A stretch of 6,333 bases of DNA, from the NCBI GenBank assembly GCA_005885165.1, contig VAXR01000165.1:1-6333 (forward strand). The letters run 5' to 3'. This document shows positions 1 through 5,077 of this stretch, piece by piece. A program made the position numbers and the translations under genes. The DNA comes from Actinomycetota bacterium (GTDB lineage: Bacteria; Actinomycetota; Thermoleophilia; Solirubrobacterales; Thermoleophilaceae). Under the pieces are notes generated by a model, which saw nothing but the letters and a program-made list of their open reading frames with translations, was not told the origin of the DNA and did not search any database. Each line of letters begins with the position of its first letter. The first letter of the stretch is position 1.

Positions 1-1605
1 CGCCGTGACCGTGTGGTAGATCGCGTTCCCCTCGATGTTCGTGAAGCTGAGGTCGGTTCCGAGCCTCACCCTCGGGATGCCGAAGGTGGAGCGCTGGCCC
101 AGATCGCCCGGCGTGTACTGGAAGTCGGCGATCGATACGTGGCCGGTCGGCGCCCCGGCCGTGCCGGTCCACTTGCCGCCGGGCCCGCTGTGGTTCCCGT
201 TCTCGGGGTAGTGGCCGTGGGTGACGATCGGGTACATGCACAGCCTGCCCCTCGCCGGGCCGGTACTGCACCTGGTCGAGTAGTTGCGCTTGGCGCGGAA
301 GGGATCCAGCCCGGGCGCGTTCGGCTTGCCGTTCGGCTGATCGGGTGCCAGCAGCGTCACCGAGATCCCCATGTCCTCGTACGACGCCAGTCGCGTCGTG
401 TCGTAGGTGGCGTTGCTGCGCAGCCTGTCGCCTGGCTTCACGCGCACGCCCCACCGCGGCAGGCCCTCCACCGACATCGAGAAGTCCCACGAGTCAGGCG
501 GGCCGCCCCACTTGCTCGGATTGTCGTAGCGCCAGTAGCGCGCGATCCCGTTGTAGATCCGCGTCCTGTACTCGCGCTTCGTGACGGTGCGGTGTCCCCG
601 CCGCGTCGTCACGAGCTCGCCCTTCGGCCGCACGAGGTCGATGTCGTTCTGGATCCCGCCCGGGTGGACGTGGCCGCCGATCCCGATCAGCGTCCCGCCC
701 CTGAAGTTCTTGATGTCGCCGAGGGAGTCGCCTGCCTTCGGCAGCTGGAGGTCGGTGCCCGAGCCGTTGCCGGGCTTGCCCTGGCCGATGAACTTGTTGC
801 CCCACGGATCGAAGCTCGCGCACTCCTGGCTCGGCCACGTGCACGTGCCCTTATGCCCGAACTTACGCTGCACGTTGAAGACCGGATAGCCGGAGGGCCG
901 CACGTCGAGCCACACCGGATAGGCCGGCTTGATGTGCCAGTTCGCGGCCTTCTCCTTGGGGATGAAATCCACGTCGTAGGTGATGTAGACCTGCATCGTG
1001 TTCGGGACCGCCGAGTGGACCATGTAGAGGAGCTGCCACTGGTCGGCCTTCTTGATCGGCATCCCGTATCCGCGCGGGAACGGCGCGATCGTCTTCTCCT
1101 CGCCGGCGGCGAAGAACGGGCCGCTCCCGTATGACGGCTCCGAGAGCCAGGTGCCGTGGTGCAGGTGCACCTGCTCCACGGGCGGCACCGTGCCGTCCGG
1201 CCGCATCAGGTTCGGCTTGAAGCGGGTGATGTAACCGTCGCGATCGGGCTTGTCGATCGTGACCGGGGTGACCAGCACGTCGTTCTGGCCGGGCTTGACG
1301 AGGATCGGCCCGTACGCGAACCGGAGCCGCTGGCAGGCGCCCGGATAGCGCACGTAGTTCGGTCCCCTCCAGCCCTCGGCGTGGTAGAAGTGCTTCTCGT
1401 ACGGGTCGTGCGAGTCGTAAGCGCACGGCCGTGGGGACACCACGTCGGTGGCGAAGTTGGGCTCGGGACCCGGGGCGCGCGAGGCGCTTGCCGAGGAGAC
1501 GCCAACCGCCGCCGCGACCGCGATCAGGATGGAGACGAGGAGGAGCAGCCCGGCGCGCGCCCGCCTGTCGAGCCCTGTGGCCCGGCGACGAGCTCGATCA
1601 GCCAT
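1..1605 (-). CDS. Secreted copper-type protein: PHM/DBM-like histidine pattern plus C-terminal cupredoxin start (3' end cut by window)
   Basis: The frame is open for 535 codons from the ATG at 1605-1603 to the window edge, so the C-terminus is missing. Residues 1-42 look like a secretion signal: an Arg-rich start, a hydrophobic stretch at about 19-37, and a small-residue SASA cleavage region. The mature part is rich in Trp, Tyr and His. Histidine and Met motifs occur in the order seen at the two copper sites of peptidylglycine/dopamine monooxygenases: HLHH (147-150), YMVH (194-197), GHVHPGG (311-317, an HxH), then Met412 in SYEDMGI. A THGHY motif (462-466) follows. The last ~48 residues (VSIADFQYTPG, then FTNIEGNAIYHTVT) read as the first half of a cupredoxin, with His531 as the expected first type-1 copper ligand; the Cys/His/Met ligands would lie outside the window. 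The fold and copper binding are inferred from motifs. A catalytic role is unproven; a copper storage or electron-transfer role is possible. It lies 106 bp downstream of the crotonase on the same strand and probably has its own promoter. Confidence 0.85.
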   Translation of the reverse strand, partial: MADRARRRATGLDRRARAGLLLLVSILIAVAAAVGVSSASASRAPGPEPNFATDVVSPRPCAYDSHDPYEKHFYHAEGWRGPNYVRYPGACQRLRFAYGPILVKPGQNDVLVTPVTIDKPDRDGYITRFKPNLMRPDGTVPPVEQVHLHHGTWLSEPSYGSGPFFAAGEEKTIAPFPRGYGMPIKKADQWQLLYMVHSAVPNTMQVYITYDVDFIPKEKAANWHIKPAYPVWLDVRPSGYPVFNVQRKFGHKGTCTWPSQECASFDPWGNKFIGQGKPGNGSGTDLQLPKAGDSLGDIKNFRGGTLIGIGGHVHPGGIQNDIDLVRPKGELVTTRRGHRTVTKREYRTRIYNGIARYWRYDNPSKWGGPPDSWDFSMSVEGLPRWGVRVKPGDRLRSNATYDTTRLASYEDMGISVTLLAPDQPNGKPNAPGLDPFRAKRNYSTRCSTGPARGRLCMYPIVTHGHYPENGNHSGPGGKWTGTAGAPTGHVSIADFQYTPGDLGQRSTFGIPRVRLGTDLSFTNIEGNAIYHTVTA

Positions 1606-1614
1606 CTGTGAGCA

Positions 1615-1643
1615 CCCCCTGCAGCAGCTCAACCTCCGTTGAG
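1615..1643 (-). promoter_or_regulatory. Leader of the copper-type gene: Shine-Dalgarno and adjacent hairpin
   Basis: On the minus strand AGGGGG (1620-1615) lies 9 nt before the ATG at 1605 and serves as the ribosome binding site. Just upstream, a perfect 6-bp inverted repeat (CTCAAC at 1628-1633, GTTGAG at 1638-1643) closes a 4-nt loop, which reads GGAG on the transcribed strand. No T-tract follows, so it does not look like a rho-independent terminator. Whether it affects translation is unknown. Confidence 0.5.
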
Positions 1644-1662
1644 ACGCCTCCGAGCAAGAACC

Positions 1663-1680
1663 TTACCGATCGTTCAGTTA
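1663..1680. promoter_or_regulatory. Candidate TetR-family operator
   Basis: The core at 1665-1678 (ACCGATCGTTCAGT) is an imperfect palindrome with 5 of 7 base pairs symmetric, of the form ACYGAWCGWTCRGT. This resembles operators of TetR-family regulators of acyl-CoA metabolism. An outer T/A pair at 1663/1680 extends the symmetry. The site lies about 60 bp upstream of the copper-type gene's ATG and overlaps a possible -10 (TAAGGT on the minus strand, 1665-1660); no good -35 is visible. A TetR regulator is encoded at 4462-5070, but a link between them is only an inference. The rest of 1606-1711 holds no gene. Confidence 0.35.
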
Positions 1681-1711
1681 ACGTGCGTCGTCGGCGTATT
1701 CCCCGGACCCG

Positions 1712-2500
1712 TCACCTCGAAACCCGGGCTCGATACGGCGCGAAGTCGGGCTCGCGCTTCTCGCCCCACGCCCGCACCCCCTCGCGCGCCTCGTCCGATG
1801 TGACGTACTCCTCGAGGCCCGTGAAGGCCACGTGCTGGAGGCCGGCGATGTGCTCGGTGTCGGCGTTGAACGACTGCTTGAGGAACCGGAGCGCGGTGGG
1901 TGAGAGGGCCAGGATCTCGTCGGCCCAGCGCCGCACCTCCGCGCGCAGCTCGGCGGCGGGCACGACCTTGTTCACGAGGCCCCAGCGCTCGGCGGTCGCC
2001 GCGTCGTAGCGGCGGCACAGGAACCAGATCTCGCGGGCCCGCTTCTCCAGGTAGTTCGACCCGAAGCCCGCGTCGAATGAGCCGACGCGCGGGCCGTTCT
2101 GGCCGAAGACCGCCCCCTCGGCCGCGATCGTCAGGTCGCAGAGGACGTGCAGCACGTGGCCGCCGCCGATCGCGTAGCCGTTCACCGCTGCGATCACCGG
2201 CTTCGGCACCTCGCGGATCAGCCGGTGCAGGTACTCGACCTCGAACAGGCCCGACTCGGACGGGCCGTAGTCGCCGGTGTCGGCGCGCTGCTTCTGGTCG
2301 CCGCCCGCGCTGAACGCCCTATCGCCCGCGCCGGTGAGGCACACCACCCCCACCTCCGGGCTCGCCCACGCGCGCTTGAAGCAGTGGATCAGCTCGTCGA
2401 CCGTGCGCGCGCGGAACGAGTTCATCCGCTCCGGGCGGTCGATCGTGATCCACGCGAGGCCCTCCTCGACCTCGTAGCGAACGTCCGTCAGCTCGGCCAT
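1712..2500 (-). CDS. badI: BadI-like 2-ketocyclohexanecarboxyl-CoA hydrolase (crotonase superfamily; BadI/MenB group)
   Basis: This 262-aa crotonase, about the usual length for BadI, probably opens the ring of 2-ketocyclohexane-1-carboxyl-CoA by hydrolysis to give pimeloyl-CoA. Visible family features are DRPERMNSFR (21-30), the oxyanion-hole segment AFSAGGDQK (62-70), PKPVIAAVNGYAIGGGHVL (99-117) with the second oxyanion glycines, CDLTIAAE (121-128), FGQNGPRVGSFDAGFG (132-147), REIWFLCRRYDA (156-167) and the C-terminal EKREPDFAPYR (247-257). MNSFR..TVDELI and the DEAREGVRAWGEKR stretch recall BadI; GGDQK and GSFDAG also occur in MenB. From remembered BadI/MenB sequences, about five residues (an 'ARVVG'-like stretch) appear missing between Tyr150-Leu151 and Glu152-Lys153. 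The ATG start is supported by a strong Shine-Dalgarno 4-5 nt upstream; the open frame upstream of it lies antisense to the SDR. It is divergent from a BadH-like SDR, which supports the BadI reading. DHNA-CoA synthase (MenB) is the alternative. Confidence 0.85.
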   Translation of the reverse strand: MAELTDVRYEVEEGLAWITIDRPERMNSFRARTVDELIHCFKRAWASPEVGVVCLTGAGDRAFSAGGDQKQRADTGDYGPSESGLFEVEYLHRLIREVPKPVIAAVNGYAIGGGHVLHVLCDLTIAAEGAVFGQNGPRVGSFDAGFGSNYLEKRAREIWFLCRRYDAATAERWGLVNKVVPAAELRAEVRRWADEILALSPTALRFLKQSFNADTEHIAGLQHVAFTGLEEYVTSDEAREGVRAWGEKREPDFAPYRARVSR

Positions 2501-2543
2501 GACTCCTCCTCGGTCGCTTTCCGTGTGGCAGGCTAAGCGCGCT
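2501..2543. promoter_or_regulatory. Divergent badI/badH control gap with a 10-bp palindrome
   Basis: If the SDR starts at TTG 2544, only 43 bp separate the two divergent start codons. The gap holds the BadI ribosome binding site and most of a perfect palindrome, AAGCGCGCTT (2535-2544), which could bind a regulator or be chance in GC-rich DNA. No convincing -35/-10 pair is visible in either direction, so at least one promoter probably lies inside the opposite gene. Confidence 0.3.
2503..2511 (-). promoter_or_regulatory. Strong Shine-Dalgarno of the BadI-like gene
   Basis: The minus strand reads GAGGAGGAG ending 2 nt before the ATG at 2500, giving an AGGAGG core with a 4-nt spacer. It fixes the start of the BadI-like gene and occupies bases that the earliest possible SDR start (ATG at 2499) would have to use as coding sequence. 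Confidence 0.75.
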
Positions 2544-3299
2544 TTGGCCGAACGCATCGCGTTGGTCACCGGGGGTGGGGGCGGCATCGGCCGCGCGATC
2601 TCGCTCGCGCTCGCGGCCGAAGGCCGCGCGGTGGCCGTCGCGGACCTCCGTGAGGACGCCGCCGCGGCGGTCGCCGAGGAGGTCGAGCGGGCGTCCGGCA
2701 CGGCCCTCGCCGTCGCGCTCGACGTCACCGACGGCGACTCGGTCGGCGCGGCCGTCGAGCGCGTCGGCGCCGAGCTCGGGCCGGTCGACATCCTCGTCAA
2801 CAACGCCGGCTGGGACGAGCTCCGCCCGTTCCTCGAGACCGACGAGGCGTTCTGGGACCGCGTGATCGAGATCAACTTCAAGGGCTGCCTGCGGCTTACC
2901 AGGCGGGTCCTTGGCGGCATGGTCGACCGCCGCTTCGGCCGGCTCGTGAACATCGGCTCGGACGCCGGCAGGGTCGGCTCCTCGCTCGAGTCGGTCTACT
3001 CCGGCGCAAAGGGCGGGGTGATCGCGTTCACGAAGACGATCGCGCGCGAGGTGGCCGGGGCGGGCGTGACCGCGAACGCCGTATGCCCGGGGCCCACCCG
3101 CACGCCGATGCTCGAGGGCATGGCGGCCTCGGGCGAGAAGGCGGAGCGGCTCGTGGCGTCGCTCGAGCGGGCGGTCCCGATGCGCCGGCTCGGCGAGCCG
3201 GAGGACGTGGCCGCGGCGGTGGCCTTCCTCGCCTCCGAGCGCGCCGGCTACATCACCGGCCAGACGCTGTCGGTGAGCGGCGGGCTCACGATGGCCTGA
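2544..3299 (+). CDS. badH: BadH-like 2-hydroxycyclohexanecarboxyl-CoA dehydrogenase (SDR family)
   Basis: This classical short-chain dehydrogenase/reductase is 251 aa from the chosen start. It probably oxidises 2-hydroxycyclohexane-1-carboxyl-CoA to the 2-keto thioester with NAD+, supplying the BadI substrate. Numbered from TTG 2544: cofactor loop TGGGGGIG (9-16), Asp34 after the second strand (favouring NAD over NADP), NNAG (86-89) followed by the BadH-like WDELRPF, catalytic Ser139, Tyr152 and Lys156 (SDAGRVGSS...VYSGAKGG), CPGPT (181-185), and a C-terminal ITGQTLSVSGGLTMA typical of BadH. Start choice: ATG 2499 and GTG 2523 are also in frame. Codons 2499-2543 have T-ending third positions unusual here and overlap the BadI ribosome binding site, whereas TTG 2544 gives the normal short N-terminus; its own Shine-Dalgarno is weak. 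The family is near certain. The BadH assignment rests on remembered sequence similarity plus the BadI neighbour; a generic 3-oxoacyl reductase is the alternative. Confidence 0.85.
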   Translation: MAERIALVTGGGGGIGRAISLALAAEGRAVAVADLREDAAAAVAEEVERASGTALAVALDVTDGDSVGAAVERVGAELGPVDILVNNAGWDELRPFLETDEAFWDRVIEINFKGCLRLTRRVLGGMVDRRFGRLVNIGSDAGRVGSSLESVYSGAKGGVIAFTKTIAREVAGAGVTANAVCPGPTRTPMLEGMAASGEKAERLVASLERAVPMRRLGEPEDVAAAVAFLASERAGYITGQTLSVSGGLTMA

Positions 3300-3386
3300 C
3301 TCGGGGAGACCTCGATGCGCGCGCTGGCGGCCCGCCGTCCGATCGGTCACACTTTGTCCACCGCAACCACCCGAGGAGGCAAGGCC
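3300..3386 (+). promoter_or_regulatory. Gap before the three-gene operon: palindrome and Shine-Dalgarno
   Basis: A GAGGAGG ribosome binding site (3373-3379) lies 7 nt before GTG 3387 and fixes the start of the next gene; nothing comparable precedes the in-frame ATG at 3315. Upstream, GTCCGATCGGTC (3337-3348) is a palindrome with 10 of 12 symmetric bases. Its CCGATCGGTCAC (3339-3350) matches 10 of 12 bases of CCGATCGTTCAG in the candidate operator at 1666-1677. It is a possible second TetR site, but CGATCG cores are common in GC-rich DNA. No terminator for the SDR and no clear -10 are visible, so read-through from the SDR is possible. Confidence 0.45.
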
Positions 3387-4061
3387 GTGCCCGCAACCGC
3401 CACCCGTAAGCCCGCTGACGTCCAGGCAGCCGATCCGCTCGAGGCGCGCGTCGCCCGAATACGCGAGCTGGCGGAGACCGATCCCGCCGCGGCGCAGGCC
3501 GAGGCGTGGGCGTGGTTCGTCGAGGCGGGCCGGCGCATCCAGCGGGACCGCTCCGGCGCTCTGCGCGAGCTCGGGGAGCTCTTCCGCGCGGGCGAGGCGT
3601 CGACGGGCATCGACGGGGAAACCGAGGGGACGCTCGTCGGCTTCACGATCACCCCCGGGCTCGACCGCACGCTCGCGGCCTTCTCGTCCGCGTGGCTGCC
3701 GTGGGCCGGCAAGCGCTTCGACACCGCGGCCGCCAGCGGGGACAACCTGCTCCTGCGCAGCGCGCGCTTGCCGTCGAAGCTGCTCTGGCCGCGGTATCGC
3801 ATGCGGGACGCCGGCCGGCGGATCGCGGCCTTCAACTTCGAGACGCGAGTCGAGCCGGGCGCGCTCGACACCGACCGCGACGTGCTCGTGATCGACTACG
3901 CCGCCGTGAGCGAGAACCCGCTGCTCATCAAGCGCATCCGCGACGAGCTCGTCGAGATCGTGCCGGGCGCGCACCTCGGCAAGATGCTGTGGTGCCACGG
4001 CCAGGGCGAGCGCCACACGCTGCTCGCGTACTTCGCGCTGAAGACTCCGCCCGCCGTTTGA
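3387..4061 (+). CDS. Uncharacterised 224-aa protein, first gene of thioesterase/TetR operon
   Basis: I do not recognise this family with confidence. The 224-aa product (GTG start, fixed by GAGGAGG 7 nt upstream) has no signal peptide or membrane segment and should be cytoplasmic. Residues 1-70 are Ala/Glu/Arg-rich and probably helical. From about residue 72 the sequence alternates like a beta-barrel: GETEGTLVGFTITPGLD (77-93), LPWAGKRFD (104-112), LLWPRYRMRDAGRRIAAFNFETRVEPGALD (132-161), VLVIDY (166-171), NPLLIKRIRDELVEIVPGAHLGKML (177-201) and LAYFALKTP (213-221). The W-x-GK-F box, the DY...NP pair and the 'RDE...PG.hLGk' stretch vaguely recall lipocalin/calycin-like barrels such as GXWXG/DUF4334 proteins, which would suggest a hydrophobic-ligand or acyl-binding role; this is a weak analogy. 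Its stop overlaps the start of the thioesterase gene, so the two are probably made together. Its placement suggests a job in acyl-CoA or alicyclic-acid handling. Confidence 0.85.
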   Translation: MPATATRKPADVQAADPLEARVARIRELAETDPAAAQAEAWAWFVEAGRRIQRDRSGALRELGELFRAGEASTGIDGETEGTLVGFTITPGLDRTLAAFSSAWLPWAGKRFDTAAASGDNLLLRSARLPSKLLWPRYRMRDAGRRIAAFNFETRVEPGALDTDRDVLVIDYAAVSENPLLIKRIRDELVEIVPGAHLGKMLWCHGQGERHTLLAYFALKTPPAV

Positions 4062-4465
4062 CCGACCCAAATTCGCAGCTCCTCGAGCTCATGCCGTTCG
4101 CCGGGGAGCTCGGGATCAGCCTCGACTCGGCCGAGGCCGGAGAGGTCCGCGGACGCCTTTCATGGGCGCCAGAGCGCTGCACGGCGGGCGGCGTGATGCA
4201 CGGCGGCGCGCTAATGGCGCTCGCCGACAGCCTCGGCGGGATATGCGCATTCCTGAACCTTCCGTCCGGAGCGCAGACGACGACCGTCACCTCCACCACG
4301 TCGTTCATGCGCGGCGTGCGCGAGGGCGAGGTGACCGCGGTCGCACGCCCCCTGCACGCCGGGCGCAGGGTGATCGTGGTCCAGACGGACCTGCACGACG
4401 ACGGCGGCCGGAGGGTCGCGCAGGTCACCCAGACGCAGGCCGTGCTCGGCGGGGATAGCAGGTGA
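4058..4465 (+). CDS. PaaI/YdiI-like hotdog-fold acyl-CoA thioesterase
   Basis: This 135-aa, single-domain hotdog thioesterase is predicted to hydrolyse an acyl- or aryl-CoA to free acid and CoA, as a tetramer or dimer in the cytoplasm. The signature is GGVMHGGALMALADSLGG (44-61): His48-Gly49-Gly50 lies at the start of the hot-dog helix, and Asp57 sits where the family carries its catalytic acid. SFMRGVREGEVTAVARPLHAGRR (82-104) and the final strand VAQVTQTQAVL are also typical. The likely start is TTG 4058, which overlaps the previous stop in a TTGA arrangement and suggests translational coupling; no good Shine-Dalgarno is seen. ATG 4091 is in frame but would shorten the N-terminal region usual in the family. 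Its stop overlaps the TetR start. The substrate is unknown: it could relieve trapped CoA esters in the BadH/BadI route, or be a DHNA-CoA thioesterase (MenI-like) if the crotonase were MenB. Confidence 0.88.
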   Translation: MTDPNSQLLELMPFAGELGISLDSAEAGEVRGRLSWAPERCTAGGVMHGGALMALADSLGGICAFLNLPSGAQTTTVTSTTSFMRGVREGEVTAVARPLHAGRRVIVVQTDLHDDGGRRVAQVTQTQAVLGGDSR

Positions 4466-5070
4466 GCAGCGTCCCGAGCGTCCGGCCGCCCGGCCGGCCC
4501 CCGGCGGCAACCCGCGACCAGGTGCTCGACACCGCGCTGTACCACTACCTTCGCGGCCGCCGCGTCGACGTCCAGGCGATCGCCGCCGAGCTCGGGCTCG
4601 GGCGGACCACGATCTACCGGTGGTTCGGCTCGCGCGAGGCGCTGATCGGCGAGGTGCTCTTCCTGGCCTCCGAGCCCCTCCTTCGGGACGCGCGCGCCGG
4701 CGCGAAGGGGCGCGGCGCGCGAGCGCTCCTCGACACGTTCGATCGCTTCAACCGCAGCCTGGCCGACGCTCCGGCCCTGCTCCGCTTCGTCGAGTCCGAG
4801 CGCGACACGGCGCTGCGGATCATCACCTCGGGGGCCGGGACGCTGCAGCCCCGCATCGTGGCCGCGATACAGGAGGTGATCGACGAGGAGGTGCGCGCGG
4901 GCCATTACGACCCGCCGGTCGACACCTCGACGCTCGCCTACGCGATCGTCCGCCTCGCGGAGGCCTTCCTCTTCAACGACGCGGTGGCCGGGATGCGCGG
5001 CGACGTCGACCGCCTGCGCGAGGTGGAGGCCGCGCTCTTGGCGGTGCCCCTGCCGAAGAGCCGCCGTTAG
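4462..5070 (+). CDS. TetR-family transcriptional regulator, QsdR-like
   Basis: This is a 202-aa TetR repressor-type protein. The N-terminal DNA-binding domain spans about residues 16-64, with the helix-turn-helix VDVQAIAAELGLGRTTIYRWFGSREAL (35-61). The remaining residues form the helical ligand-binding and dimer domain. The C-terminal pattern AYAIVRLAEAFLFNDAVAG...DVDRLREVEAAL (159-192) resembles the QsdR subgroup (from memory). The start is GTG 4462, overlapping the thioesterase stop (GTGA), with GGGGA 6 nt upstream. It is the last gene of the 3387-5070 operon, so it may control its own operon and the nearby badH/badI genes, with a CoA thioester or related acid as inducer; that is inference. 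Palindromes at 1665-1678 and 3337-3348 are candidate binding sites. The gene ends 7 bp before a convergent lipase gene. Confidence 0.92.
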   Translation: MSSVPSVRPPGRPPAATRDQVLDTALYHYLRGRRVDVQAIAAELGLGRTTIYRWFGSREALIGEVLFLASEPLLRDARAGAKGRGARALLDTFDRFNRSLADAPALLRFVESERDTALRIITSGAGTLQPRIVAAIQEVIDEEVRAGHYDPPVDTSTLAYAIVRLAEAFLFNDAVAGMRGDVDRLREVEAALLAVPLPKSRR

Positions 5071-5077
5071 CCGGGCG

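Noticed and set aside
13..1134. Long plus-strand open frame (373 codons) opposite the copper-type gene
   Set aside because: Its translation is Arg/Val/Pro/Ala-rich with no domain. The opposite strand has a longer frame with a signal peptide, ordered His motifs and a proper ribosome binding site. It is a GC-bias shadow.
1712..2500. Calling the crotonase MenB (DHNA-CoA synthase), with the hotdog thioesterase as MenI
   Set aside because: The sequence alone leaves this possible, but the adjacent BadH-like SDR has no role in menaquinone synthesis and no other men gene is present in the window. Kept only as the alternative.
2501..2953. N-terminal extension of the BadI-like frame to an ATG at 2953
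   Set aside because: The added part is Ser/Arg/Ala-rich antisense of the SDR. The internal ATG at 2500 has a strong Shine-Dalgarno and gives the family's normal N-terminus.
3315..3386. ATG 3315 as the start of the unknown gene
   Set aside because: There is no Shine-Dalgarno upstream, while GTG 3387 has GAGGAGG at an ideal 7-nt spacing. The extra 24 residues look like leader sequence.
2319..4070. 583-codon minus-strand open frame across the SDR and the unknown gene
   Set aside because: It is low-complexity Arg/Ala/Gly/Leu-rich and antisense to two well-supported genes, and shows no recognisable domain.
5071..5077. Terminator between the convergent TetR and lipase genes
   Set aside because: Only 7 bp separate the stops, and no hairpin with a T-tract is visible there.
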